Made by a program: the position numbers and the translations under genes. Source: an uncultured Actinomycetes bacterium (GTDB taxonomy: Bacteria > Actinomycetota > Acidimicrobiia > Acidimicrobiales > RAAP-2). From it: 64,000 nt of DNA. Each line of letters begins with the position of its first letter. Position 1 is the first letter of the stretch. Where the stretch lies: positions 1-64,000 of the forward strand of contig CAITNF010000013.1 of assembly GCA_903893745.1 (NCBI GenBank). The letters run 5' to 3'. Below are positions 7,830 to 16,051 of this stretch, piece after piece. Below the pieces are notes generated by a model. That model saw only the letters and a program-made list of their open reading frames with translations, had not been told where the DNA came from and did not search any database.

Positions 7830-9644
7830 GTGAGTCACCAAGTTTCCACAGGACCGGCGAAGCGCGAGGTGAGTTCGGGACCGGCAACTCCTTACAGCGC
7901 TCCAGTGGTCGAACTGCTCCTGGCCCTGAAGGTCGCGGGGCTTGACCAACTTTTGGCTTTGGACGACTTTGCCCACGTGGATAGTGACGCAATTTCGTCG
8001 GTACTGGAAGAGTTTGGTCGTCTGGCCAATGGCGTGTTAGCGAGTAGTGACCGAGTTGGTGACGTCATTGGCGCTCAGTACGACCCGGCTACCGGCACGA
8101 TCACGACACCGGATGAATTCCATCGAGCCTTTTCCCACTTCGTTGATGGCGGCTGGAGTGCGTTAGCTCACCCGAGAGAGTTCGGTGGTGGTGAACTGCC
8201 AACTGTGGTCAGCCTGGCCCTTCAAGAGATGTTTGCTTCAGCGAATATGGCGCTCTCGCTTAACCCCGTACTAACTCAAGGCGCCATTGAAGCGTTATTG
8301 CAGTGGGGCAACGACCAGCAGAAGGATATCTATCTGGCTCGCCTTCTGACCAGTGAATGGTCGGGGACGATGAATCTCACTGAGCCCGACGCCGGCTCGG
8401 ACCTCAACGAGATTCGAGCGATGGCTCATCAAGCTGACGATGGAACGTGGCGGGTCTCTGGAACAAAGATTTTCATTACCTGGGGTGAGCACGATCTGGC
8501 GCAGAACATAATCCACCTCGTACTGGCGCGCACCCCGGATAGCCCCCCGGGCACAAAGGGACTCTCACTCTTTGTAGTGCCCAAGTTTCTCGTTAATCCG
8601 GACGGTACCCTGGGTGAAAGAAATACCTTTCGCGCTATCGGCATGGAACACAAGCTCGGTATTCACGGTAGCTCGACCTGTGTCATGCAGTTCGATGATG
8701 CAACTGGCGAGCTCGTTGGACCTCGCCATGGTGGCATGCGCGCAATGTTCACCATGATGAACGCCGCCCGACTCTCAATCGGTGTGCAGGGTCCCGCCGT
8801 TGGTGAGCGAGCCTTTCAACATGCTTTCGAGTACGCGTCGGGACGGCTCCAAGGGCGCACCGGCAACGTAAAGCCACCCGAACGTTCACCGCTAGTTGAT
8901 CATCCAGACGTACAGCGAATGCTGCTCTTGATGTCGACGATGACTCGAGCGTCACGACTCTTACTTTTCTTAGCGGGTGGCCAGAAGGACCACGCAATGC
9001 ACCTCGAGCCAGGACCGGCCCGTGAACGAGCCCAGCAGATGGTTGACCTGCTGACTCCCGTCGCCAAGGCCTGGTCCACGGATCGAGGAGTAGACAGTTC
9101 GTCACTGGGCATTCAAGTACTTGGCGGCGCGGGCTTCATTGAAGAGTACGGCATGGCCCAACGTCTTCGAGATGTTCGAATTGCGCCGATCTATGAAGGA
9201 ACCAACGGTATTCAAGCCATCGACCTGGTGTTTCGAAAGTTGCCACGAGACGGTGGGAAGTGGGTTCGTCTCTTAATGGACGAAGTTGAGGAGTCACTCG
9301 CTAAGAGCGGCGGTGTTGATCTTTCGACCGCCACTTCTGTGGTCAGCGAAGCCATTATGCATTTGCGCGATTCGACGGAATGGATGTTGAAGACGGTAGA
9401 AAGTGCCCCCGATGATGCTCTCGCTGGAGCCACGAACTACCTCGAACTCTTCGGTAGCGCCATCGGTGGGTGGCTCATGATTGAGCGAGCACGCCTCGCA
9501 AGCGCCGAAGGCCACTCCGATGCAGAACGCATCGCCCTCGAAAGTGATTTCTTTGCCGTTGACGTCGTTGCTCGCTCAAGTGGGCTGGTTCGTTCGATTA
9601 CCGCAGGAGCGCATCGGCTCGCGGCCCACGCTCCTCAAGGATGA
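7830..9644 (+). CDS. Acyl-CoA dehydrogenase, long (about 600 aa) FadE type
   Basis: 604 aa. The domain order is that of the long FadE subfamily: N-terminal extension, N-terminal helical domain, middle beta domain with T-M-N-L-T-E-P-D-A-G-S-D and an F-I-T-W-G-E-H-D segment, helical domain with the flavin motif Q-V-L-G-G-A-G-F-I-E-E-Y-G, the catalytic Glu in I-Y-E-G-T-N-G-I-Q, and an extra C-terminal helical domain. It oxidises a fatty acyl-CoA to the 2-enoyl-CoA with FAD and passes electrons to ETF. I placed the start at the GTG at 7830 behind an AAGGGGAAAG SD; a GTG at 7773 lacks one. Confidence 0.9.
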   Translation: MSHQVSTGPAKREVSSGPATPYSAPVVELLLALKVAGLDQLLALDDFAHVDSDAISSVLEEFGRLANGVLASSDRVGDVIGAQYDPATGTITTPDEFHRAFSHFVDGGWSALAHPREFGGGELPTVVSLALQEMFASANMALSLNPVLTQGAIEALLQWGNDQQKDIYLARLLTSEWSGTMNLTEPDAGSDLNEIRAMAHQADDGTWRVSGTKIFITWGEHDLAQNIIHLVLARTPDSPPGTKGLSLFVVPKFLVNPDGTLGERNTFRAIGMEHKLGIHGSSTCVMQFDDATGELVGPRHGGMRAMFTMMNAARLSIGVQGPAVGERAFQHAFEYASGRLQGRTGNVKPPERSPLVDHPDVQRMLLLMSTMTRASRLLLFLAGGQKDHAMHLEPGPARERAQQMVDLLTPVAKAWSTDRGVDSSSLGIQVLGGAGFIEEYGMAQRLRDVRIAPIYEGTNGIQAIDLVFRKLPRDGGKWVRLLMDEVEESLAKSGGVDLSTATSVVSEAIMHLRDSTEWMLKTVESAPDDALAGATNYLELFGSAIGGWLMIERARLASAEGHSDAERIALESDFFAVDVVARSSGLVRSITAGAHRLAAHAPQG

Positions 9645-9780
9645 TTCGTCAAATAATGCAGTGAATCAGTCGATACGTTCACTCACCGAGCCAGTCCATG
9701 GTCGAATAATCTGAATCGATTAATCAAGCGTCGTGGTCACAAGGAAAGTGTCCCCCAGGGGTTACTACTTCCGTGACACC

Positions 9781-10323
9781 ATGGTTGCAGTGAGTTCATC
9801 AACCTGGCAAAGTCATTGGCATAAACATCCTGGCGTGAGGTCAGGTGATCAGCTTTCACGGGGCGAACGGGCCGCCGACAAAATGCGCAACGCCATGGGT
9901 TCGTGGCCATTCGTCTTTAGCTTCTTTGGAGTAATGATTGGCTGGGCTGTGGTGAACACCCTGCTGCTCCAGCGAGTGCTGCACCACAAGGCCTTCGATC
10001 CATTCCCCTACATTCTCTTGAATCTGTTTCTCTCGATGATGGCTGGCGTGCAGGCTGCCGCTCTCTTGATTGCCGCCAAACGAGCTGACGCAATTTCGTC
10101 GGAGGTAGCGCTACACACCTCAAATAATACCGACGACATCAAGAAGCTCATCGAGGAGAACACCGCTTTGACCTCCCAGGTGAAGAGCAATACGGACCTT
10201 TTGGAAGAGATTCACCTCCACGTGACGGCCATTAGTAATCAGTTCGGTAGCGACCCCGGCCGATTCAGCCCCGGCGAGACATCATCAGACCACGAGCCCG
10301 GGAGCCAAAAACCATCTTCCTAA
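9781..10323 (+). CDS. DUF1003 family membrane protein
   Basis: About 180 aa. An N-terminal R-G-E-R-A-A-D region leads into two membrane helices: one at W-P-F-V-F-S-F-F-G-V-M-I-G-W, one at P-Y-I-L-L-N-L-F-L-S-M-M-A-G-V-Q-A-A. Next come an I-A-A-K-R-A-D segment and a polar, probably coiled-coil, tail. This is the DUF1003 pattern. The family's function is unknown. The start is uncertain: the ATG at 9781 has no clear SD, and in-frame GTG codons lie at 9733 and 9748. It has no obvious link to the redox genes downstream. Confidence 0.75.
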   Translation: MVAVSSSTWQSHWHKHPGVRSGDQLSRGERAADKMRNAMGSWPFVFSFFGVMIGWAVVNTLLLQRVLHHKAFDPFPYILLNLFLSMMAGVQAAALLIAAKRADAISSEVALHTSNNTDDIKKLIEENTALTSQVKSNTDLLEEIHLHVTAISNQFGSDPGRFSPGETSSDHEPGSQKPSS

Positions 10324-10398
10324 TCGCCGTCGGGCAAAATTTCACGGAAATCTCATGTGTAAGAAGCGGTCTCTTCACCTATTCTTATGAACGTTCGT

Positions 10399-10404
10399 TA
10401 CCGT
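10399..10404 (+). promoter_or_regulatory. -10 element before ferric-reductase-like gene
   Basis: TACCGT followed by exactly 6 nt and a GTG at 10411, the leaderless pattern seen repeatedly in this window. A second candidate, TATTCT at 10380-10385, would give a short leader instead. Confidence 0.4.
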
Positions 10405-10410
10405 AGTGGG

Positions 10411-11808
10411 GTGACGACGACGCGCCAACAGCGCAAGACCCCTCGACCAACTTGGAGCGACCACGACGCAGTAATCACTCGTCGAGCGGGCCACGAACCC
10501 ATGCCCTGGATCCCCAACGCGCTCATCGCACTCAGCGCCGCGGGCTTTGCGCTCGTGATCGCACTCTTTGTCAGTGTCGAGATGCACGGCGCACTGTCGT
10601 CACTTGGCGGTTGGTACCTTGCGCTGGGTCGATTTTCCGGACTCACCGGAACGTACCTCATGATGATTCAGCTCATTTTGATTGCCCGACTTCCTTGGCT
10701 TGAACGAACCGTCGGCCAAGATCGTTTGGTTCGCTGGCACCGAACAGTCGCTCCCTACCCCCTGGTGCTGATTGCCATCCACGTCGTGACTATCACCATT
10801 GGCTACGCCAAATTGATGTCCGTGGGCATAGTGCACGAAGTGTGGACCTTTATTACCCACTACCCCGACATCCTGGCGTCGATGGTGGCCTTTGTCCTTC
10901 TTATGACTGCGGGCCTGACGTCAGCGCAAATTGTTCGTCGCCGATTGAAGTACGAGACCTGGTGGGTGGTGCACCTCTACATTTACGTGGCCCTTGGTTT
11001 GGCCTTCGCCCACCAAATAGTCACCGGCGTAATGTTCGTGGGCCACCCAATCAACCGCTATGCCTGGATTGGAATGTGGGTGATTACGACATCGCTGATT
11101 GTGGGGAGTCGATTTATTGCCCCAATCGTGCGCAATTCGCGTTGGAAGCTTCGAGTCGCGAGTGTCGTTCAAGAAGGTACCAATACGTACTCACTGACTG
11201 TTACCGGTGCCAACATCGACAAATTGGCTGTTTCGGGCGGCCAGTTCTTCCAGTGGCGATTCTTGACTCGTGGACTTTGGTGGCACAGTCATCCCTACTC
11301 ACTCTCGGCTCTGCCACGCCCACCTTTCATGCGCGTAACAATTAAAGGACTCGGCGATCAGTCGCACGCCGTTGCCAAGCTGAAACCTGGTACTCGCGTT
11401 TTCGTTGAAGGACCCTATGGCACGTTCACTCGACACGCCCGTTCCACTAATCACGTAACGCTCATCGCTGCCGGCGTTGGTATCACTCCACTACGGGCAC
11501 TCCTCGAAGATCTCCCCAAAGTAGTTGACGTCACGGTCATCGTGCGAGCGTCGACTCCCGACGACATGATTCATCGCGACGAAATGGCGGCCCTCGTTGC
11601 CCTACGTGGTGGCTCATTCCATGAATTAATCGGTCCGCGAGAACGTGTTCGTCTGGACGTCGGCTCGTTGCGCAAGCTCAGCCCAAAAATGTCTAGCGGT
11701 GATGTGTACATCTGTGGTCCGCAGGCCTTCGCCGAGAATATGGTGGAGCTGGCGACCCGAGTGGGTGTACCTCGTAATCGAGTGCACTTCGAAGCGTTCA
11801 CCTTCTAA
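10411..11808 (+). CDS. Ferric-reductase-like membrane flavoprotein with FNR domain
   Basis: 465 aa from the GTG at 10411 (an ATG at 10387 is the alternative). Residues about 30-220 form a six-helix ferric-reductase-like transmembrane domain with paired His in the helices (for example W-H-R-T-V-A-P-Y and A-I-H-V-V-T-I), typical haem ligands. Residues about 235-465 form a ferredoxin-NADP reductase module: FAD loop H-P-Y-S-L-S-A, pyrophosphate and NAD loops G-P-Y-G-T-F and I-A-A-G-V-G-I-T-P, and C-G-P near the C-terminus. It probably moves electrons from cytosolic NAD(P)H through FAD and haem to the outer face of the membrane. The FMN-binding protein and ApbE follow directly. Confidence 0.85.
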   Translation: MTTTRQQRKTPRPTWSDHDAVITRRAGHEPMPWIPNALIALSAAGFALVIALFVSVEMHGALSSLGGWYLALGRFSGLTGTYLMMIQLILIARLPWLERTVGQDRLVRWHRTVAPYPLVLIAIHVVTITIGYAKLMSVGIVHEVWTFITHYPDILASMVAFVLLMTAGLTSAQIVRRRLKYETWWVVHLYIYVALGLAFAHQIVTGVMFVGHPINRYAWIGMWVITTSLIVGSRFIAPIVRNSRWKLRVASVVQEGTNTYSLTVTGANIDKLAVSGGQFFQWRFLTRGLWWHSHPYSLSALPRPPFMRVTIKGLGDQSHAVAKLKPGTRVFVEGPYGTFTRHARSTNHVTLIAAGVGITPLRALLEDLPKVVDVTVIVRASTPDDMIHRDEMAALVALRGGSFHELIGPRERVRLDVGSLRKLSPKMSSGDVYICGPQAFAENMVELATRVGVPRNRVHFEAFTF

Positions 11809-11830
11809 TGGCGAGAGAGATGGTCAGGAA

Positions 11831-12382
11831 ATGAATCGAGGTCCCTTCGTCCTCGTTGGAACAATTGCCGGGTTAGCGGCCCTCTTTGGCTTTCACACCA
11901 AGCCCGCGACGTTGAGCTTTCCAACAACCGTTACTTCAACTACGAGTCCCACGAATTCCCCACCGACGACCACAAATCCACCCACTGGGCCGACTGTACC
12001 CACCACCTCGACGACTAGTAATCACGGTCCGACCACGACCACCGCACCTCATTCGACGACCACTACGGTTGCCCCAACCACGACGACCACTGCCGCCTCA
12101 GGGGTCCGCACTGTGACCGGTCCACTCGTGAACTACAACTTCGGGATTTTGTCCGTCAAAGTCACCGTCAACGGAACAAAAATTACGAACATTTCCATCG
12201 TCGGTCTCAACGATGGTGGTAACCCCCAGTCCCAGCAGATTGATCAATACTCGATACCAATTCTTGAACAGCAAGCGATCGCTGCTAACTCCTACAAAAT
12301 TCAAGGTGTGTCCGGGGCGAGCTACACCGCCGCTGGATTTGAGTACTCGCTCCAAAAGGCGCTCGCGCAGCTCGGGCTGTAG
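11831..12382 (+). CDS. Extracytoplasmic FMN-binding domain protein with Thr/Pro linker
   Basis: 183 aa. An N-terminal hydrophobic anchor (residues 5-20) is followed by a Thr/Pro/Ser-rich linker (about 30-88) and a small FMN_bind domain (about 92-183). The motif S161-G-A-S164-Y-T166 fits the site at which ApbE attaches FMN covalently to Ser/Thr, most likely at S164. The start ATG at 11831 has an AGGAA SD and lies 22 nt after the reductase. The stop codon shares one base with the apbE GTG. It is the likely electron acceptor for the membrane reductase outside the cell membrane. Confidence 0.85.
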   Translation: MNRGPFVLVGTIAGLAALFGFHTKPATLSFPTTVTSTTSPTNSPPTTTNPPTGPTVPTTSTTSNHGPTTTTAPHSTTTTVAPTTTTTAASGVRTVTGPLVNYNFGILSVKVTVNGTKITNISIVGLNDGGNPQSQQIDQYSIPILEQQAIAANSYKIQGVSGASYTAAGFEYSLQKALAQLGL

Positions 12383-13191
12383 TGATCGACGTGCAGGCGC
12401 CTCACGATCGCTCGACCACCGTGCATCATCAAGAAGCGGTGATGGGGACAGTCGTAACCATTGATCTCTTTTGTCGCGATGGACTCGACGTCGATCTCTG
12501 TGCTCAGCCAGTGCTCAACGCCGTTCGAGTCCTGCACGAGGCAGATCTCGTCTTCAGCACCTGGAAGAGTGACAGCCCCATTAGCCGTCTTCGCCGTGGC
12601 GAAATCACGATTGGTGACTGTCCTCCAGTGGTGGCCGAGGTGCTCGACATCTGTCGGACGGCGATGGCCAACGTCAATGGATGGTTTAATCCTTGGGCTC
12701 TCGATGGTGGTGTCGACCCGACTGGTCTCGTGAAGGGCTGGGCGGCAGAACGAGCCCTGGACGAACTACGGGCCGCCCCGGTCGACGGAGCAATGGTAAA
12801 CGCGTCCGGTGATATTGCGAGTTTTGGAGGTCTGGGTGACGTTACGCCCTTCAACGTGGGGATCGTGCAGCCGAATCATCCCGACCTGGTGGCCTGCGTC
12901 GTTGAACTACGCGGAGCGCTCGCGACCTCTGGCACCTACGAACGAGGTCAACACCTTCGAAACCCTTTCCTCGGAACCAACGAAGTCAGTGTCGCGTCAG
13001 CCAGCGTCACCGGTCCCGACCTCGCAATGGCTGACGCTTTCGCGACGGCTCTCGCGGTCGGTGGTCCACCAGTGATGGCCCTCATCGATCAAATTCCCAG
13101 TTACGAGGCCTTCACAATTGGCCTGGACGGTGCCTGGTCATCGACGGCGAAATTTCCATTTATCCGAGGCAACTCACCGTCCGCTTCGTGA
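12382..13191 (+). CDS. apbE: FAD:protein FMN transferase
   Basis: 269 aa ApbE family. The opening M-G-T-V-V-T-I, the D-L-V-F-S-T-W segment, the D-P-T-G-L-V-K-G-W-A-A near residue 115, the V-N-A-S-G-D segment and the T-S-G-T-Y-E-R segment are conserved substrate and Mg-binding parts. It transfers FMN from FAD to a Ser/Thr of a target protein. The overlap by one base (TAGTG) with the FMN-binding protein gene makes that protein its obvious substrate. No lipobox or signal peptide is visible, although many ApbE proteins act outside the membrane; how it reaches its target is not clear from sequence. Confidence 0.9.
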   Translation: MIDVQAPHDRSTTVHHQEAVMGTVVTIDLFCRDGLDVDLCAQPVLNAVRVLHEADLVFSTWKSDSPISRLRRGEITIGDCPPVVAEVLDICRTAMANVNGWFNPWALDGGVDPTGLVKGWAAERALDELRAAPVDGAMVNASGDIASFGGLGDVTPFNVGIVQPNHPDLVACVVELRGALATSGTYERGQHLRNPFLGTNEVSVASASVTGPDLAMADAFATALAVGGPPVMALIDQIPSYEAFTIGLDGAWSSTAKFPFIRGNSPSAS

Positions 13192-13214
13192 TGGTCCCGC
13201 TAAATCTGCGGGGC

Positions 13215-13568
13215 TCACTCACCATCACTGGCGTCGAGCTCTTCAAGAATTCCTCGCAGTTGACGGCCTTGCTCGCGAGGGTTCCCCGAGAGTTGTCCGA
13301 TGATCTCGCCTTCAACGGAAACATCATCACCGGGACGGTAGAGCGAAACGCGCATCCCACCGCCGGCACGTTCCGCCGTGACCGCCCAGGGTTGGCCAAT
13401 CGTTCCAGAATCTTTGGTGGCCATCACCTGACCGGCCCGTCCTTCACCGATACTCCAGTTTGGTGACCGAGCAGCGTCAATCACTCGCTGTAGTTCTGAA
13501 TTAGCGGCGAGACCCGGTGGAGGTGTGATACCCCACTTTAGGAGTACGCCGTAACAACGAGGTGTCAC
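13215..13568 (-). CDS. Uncharacterised protein, 117 aa
   Basis: I do not recognise this family. The protein is soluble, with no signal or membrane segment. It has a basic/Gly-rich middle (G-E-G-R-A-G-Q-V-M-A) and a segment R-V-S-L-Y-R-P-G-D-D-V-S-V-E-G-E-I-I-G-Q-L that could form a small beta domain. The first residues (T-P-R-C-Y-G-V-L-L-K-W-G-I-T-P-P-P-G-L) look conserved in style rather than random. It starts (GTG at 13568, or TTG one codon earlier) about 10 nt after the SRPBCC gene and is probably translated from the same mRNA. Confidence 0.55.
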   Translation of the reverse strand: MTPRCYGVLLKWGITPPPGLAANSELQRVIDAARSPNWSIGEGRAGQVMATKDSGTIGQPWAVTAERAGGGMRVSLYRPGDDVSVEGEIIGQLSGNPREQGRQLRGILEELDASDGE

Positions 13569-13578
13569 CAAGTCGCAA

Positions 13579-14037
13579 TTAGCTCTCGAGTTCAGCCTTT
13601 AAACGGTCGAGCGTCGTGCGAATCGAGGTCTTCGTGTAGGCCGCACGGTCGAAACCGTCTTTATCACCCGAGCGACGAATGTAGAAATTACGTCGATCTT
13701 TCCATTTCTCAATGACCCGGCAGCCTTCGCGAGTCGACTCCACGCAGAACTCCCAGCGAGAGATTCGAAAGATCCCGTAGGTGACTTCAAAAGCAAAGCA
13801 GTGCGGCGGGTCGTAGATCGCCACTCGCACGTTGGTCGACCAGTTAGCGGAACCTTGCGTGTTGGTGCCACGAAACTTGGCACCAACGGCTGGACCACTA
13901 GCGTTGGCGAGCCACTCACCACCCGTATTTTCCGGCGAACGTCGCCCCATCGCCGCTAAGTCCGACAGGGCCGCGAACGCCACCGCTGGCGCTACCGCAA
14001 TCTCAACTGAGTCCGAGTAGTCCTCACTTCGAGCCAT
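13579..14037 (-). CDS. SRPBCC (START-like) family protein
   Basis: 152 aa. The pattern is that of polyketide cyclase/START-like ligand-binding proteins: an opening strand with V-E-I-A-V-A-P-A-V-A-F-A-A-L-S-D, a G-A-K-F-R-G segment, the strand pair around V-R-V-A-I-Y-D-P-P-H-C-F-A-F-E-V, C-R-V-I-E-K-W, and a long C-terminal helix ending R-T-T-L-D-R-L-K-A-E-L. The ligand or reaction is unknown. AAGGAG lies about 10 nt upstream of the ATG. It lies 33 nt downstream of the E1-beta gene and is probably the penultimate gene of the Liv-linked operon. Confidence 0.75.
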   Translation of the reverse strand: MARSEDYSDSVEIAVAPAVAFAALSDLAAMGRRSPENTGGEWLANASGPAVGAKFRGTNTQGSANWSTNVRVAIYDPPHCFAFEVTYGIFRISRWEFCVESTREGCRVIEKWKDRRNFYIRRSGDKDGFDRAAYTKTSIRTTLDRLKAELES

Positions 14038-14070
14038 TCGTCACCATCTCCTTGACCTCACCCGTCGTAA

Positions 14071-15048
14071 TTAGGCGTTCATCGATTTAGTAATGGTGCT
14101 CACGATGCGCTCAACGGACGGTATCGCCATATCCTCGAGCGAATCAGCCGCTGGCAGTGGAATGTGTGGCGTCGTAATCCTCGTGATCGGACCATCCAAA
14201 TCAAAGAAAATCTCTTCACTCACGATTGAGGACAGTTCCCCTCCCCAACCACAAAGTCGCGGATTCTCTTCCACGGTGAAGAGGCGTCCCGTCGCGGCAA
14301 CTTCGCGCAGGATTGTCTGCGTGTCGAGCGGAACCAGTGAACGGACGTCGACGACCGTGCAGTCGATTCCCGCCGCCGCCAACTCTTCGGCCGCGCTCAA
14401 CGAACGTCCCACCATCGTGCCAATAGTCACGATGGTCGCGTCCGAACCCTGGCGCAAGACCTTGGCGGTACCCAACGTGTCAACGATGTCACCTTCGGGT
14501 ACGTCAGTCTTGACCGAATAAAGAATCTTGTTCTCGAGGAAGATCACGGGGTCGTTGTCGCGAATGGAGGCCGCCATCAAACCAACGACGTCCAACGCAT
14601 TTGACGGCACGACGACCTTGAGACCGGGAACCATCATCGCCCAGTTTTCAACGCTTTGGGAGTGTTGCGCACCAAAACGTAGTCCACCAGCGTTACCCGA
14701 TCGAATCACCAGGGGGAACGAAACCTGACCGTTCGTCATGTAGCGACTCTTCGCAATTTCGTTGACCACGATGTCCCAGCAGACAGCAAAGAAGTCGGCG
14801 AACATGATCTCGGCAATGGGCCGAAGACCAGTCATCGCCGCACCCATGGCTGCACCAAGGATTGCCTGCTCACTGATAGGAGTGTCACGAACCCGTACCG
14901 GACCGAACTCTTCAAGCAGTCCTACGGTTCCCTTGAAGACACCACCGGCGGCCCCAATGTCTTCACCGAGAAAGACCACCGACTCGTCGCGCCGCATCTC
15001 TTGGGCAATACCCCGGGCGATTGCCTCGCGGAATGTTAGTTGCGCCAT
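14071..15048 (-). CDS. 2-oxoacid dehydrogenase E1 component, beta subunit
   Basis: 325 aa transketolase-like beta subunit. The opening is typical (L-T-F-R-E-A-I-A-R-G-I-A-Q-E-M), with G-E-D-I-G at the start of the thiamine-diphosphate site and the conserved D-T-P-I-S-E-Q-A-I-L-G segment. The C-terminal transketolase domain carries V-V-D-V-R-S-L-V-P-L-D. It pairs with the alpha subunit, whose gene overlaps its 5' end by 13 nt. Together they decarboxylate a 2-oxoacid and transfer the acyl group to the lipoyl domain of an E2. Whether the substrate is pyruvate, a branched-chain 2-oxoacid or acetoin cannot be decided from the sequence. Confidence 0.9.
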   Translation of the reverse strand: MAQLTFREAIARGIAQEMRRDESVVFLGEDIGAAGGVFKGTVGLLEEFGPVRVRDTPISEQAILGAAMGAAMTGLRPIAEIMFADFFAVCWDIVVNEIAKSRYMTNGQVSFPLVIRSGNAGGLRFGAQHSQSVENWAMMVPGLKVVVPSNALDVVGLMAASIRDNDPVIFLENKILYSVKTDVPEGDIVDTLGTAKVLRQGSDATIVTIGTMVGRSLSAAEELAAAGIDCTVVDVRSLVPLDTQTILREVAATGRLFTVEENPRLCGWGGELSSIVSEEIFFDLDGPITRITTPHIPLPAADSLEDMAIPSVERIVSTITKSMNA

Positions 15049-16043
15049 GATGAACCTCCATCTGCCCAGACGTCCTTCATGAGAAGGTCCTCTCCAGGAA
15101 TACCGCCGGCCTTGGCTTCTTCCGTCGCCAGATCAACCGCGGCCGTTACTTCGGCCTCAATGGATGCCAGCTGTGCTTCGCTGACGCCCGCTTCGAGCAG
15201 GCGCGATCGATACCGAGGTATTGGATCTTTCGCCAACCACTCCGCCACTTCACTATCAGGACGGTACTTACCCGGGTCAGCCCGCGAGTGGCCACCGTGT
15301 CGGTACGTCTCGGCTTCGATCATGCTGGGGCCCTCGCCGGCTCGGGCGCGCGCAATTGCGGCGGCGGCCACGTCATACACCGCGTCCGCATCGTTGCCAT
15401 CAACAATGATGCTTTCGAGCCCGTAGGCCGACGCGCGGTCGGCGGCGGGGTGCGTCACTGCCGTCACTTCGGACGTGCGCGTGTACTCCATCCAAAGATT
15501 GTTCTCACAGACAAAGACAACTGGAAGTTTCCAAATTGCGGCGAAGTTAAGCGCCTCGTGAAATGCGCCAATGTTCGTTGAACCATCGCCAAAGAAGCAG
15601 ACGGCCACCTGTTCAGTCCCGCGATACTGGGCACTCCAAGCCGCGCCACAGGCGATGGGCAGGTGCGCACCAATAATGGCGTACGAGCCCATCATGCCGT
15701 GTTCAACGCTCGTCAAGTGCATTGAACCACCCTTACCGGCCATCAGACCGTTCGATCGCCCGAGTAGTTCGGCCAGCACTGGTGTCATGGGCACACCACG
15801 TGACAACGTGTGGGCGTGGCCCCGGTAGGTGGCAAAGGTCCAGTCGTCAGGGCGCATCGCCATAGCGAAACCAGTAGCGATGGCCTCTTGTCCGAGTGAA
15901 AGGTGACTGGTGCCCTTCACGAGATTCTCCAGGAACATGTCGTAAGCACGCTGCTCGAACTGACGAAGTTCTACTTGCATGCGATACATGCTCAGCTTTG
16001 TCTCGATATCAGCGGGTCCGGATTTCACGGCGGTGGTCGTCAT
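15036..16043 (-). CDS. 2-oxoacid dehydrogenase E1 component, alpha subunit
   Basis: 335 aa. The thiamine-diphosphate motif G-D-G-S-T-N...E-N-N is present near residues 155-185, and the phosphorylation-loop-like Y-R-H-G-G-H-S-R-A-D-P near 250. The S-H-L-S-L-G-Q-E-A segment near 45 and the T-Y-R-G-H segment are typical of PdhA/AcoA/BkdA proteins. It has a good AGGAGAG SD. It begins 8 nt after the M24-family gene. The acetoin and branched-chain types are also possible; the Liv importer upstream leans towards a branched-chain or related acid. Confidence 0.9.
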   Translation of the reverse strand: MTTTAVKSGPADIETKLSMYRMQVELRQFEQRAYDMFLENLVKGTSHLSLGQEAIATGFAMAMRPDDWTFATYRGHAHTLSRGVPMTPVLAELLGRSNGLMAGKGGSMHLTSVEHGMMGSYAIIGAHLPIACGAAWSAQYRGTEQVAVCFFGDGSTNIGAFHEALNFAAIWKLPVVFVCENNLWMEYTRTSEVTAVTHPAADRASAYGLESIIVDGNDADAVYDVAAAAIARARAGEGPSMIEAETYRHGGHSRADPGKYRPDSEVAEWLAKDPIPRYRSRLLEAGVSEAQLASIEAEVTAAVDLATEEAKAGGIPGEDLLMKDVWADGGSSWRN

Positions 16044-16051
16044 TATCTCTC

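Noticed and set aside
11935-12100. ACC/ACG-rich tract as a satellite repeat
   Set aside because: It encodes the Thr/Pro linker of the FMN-binding protein in frame.
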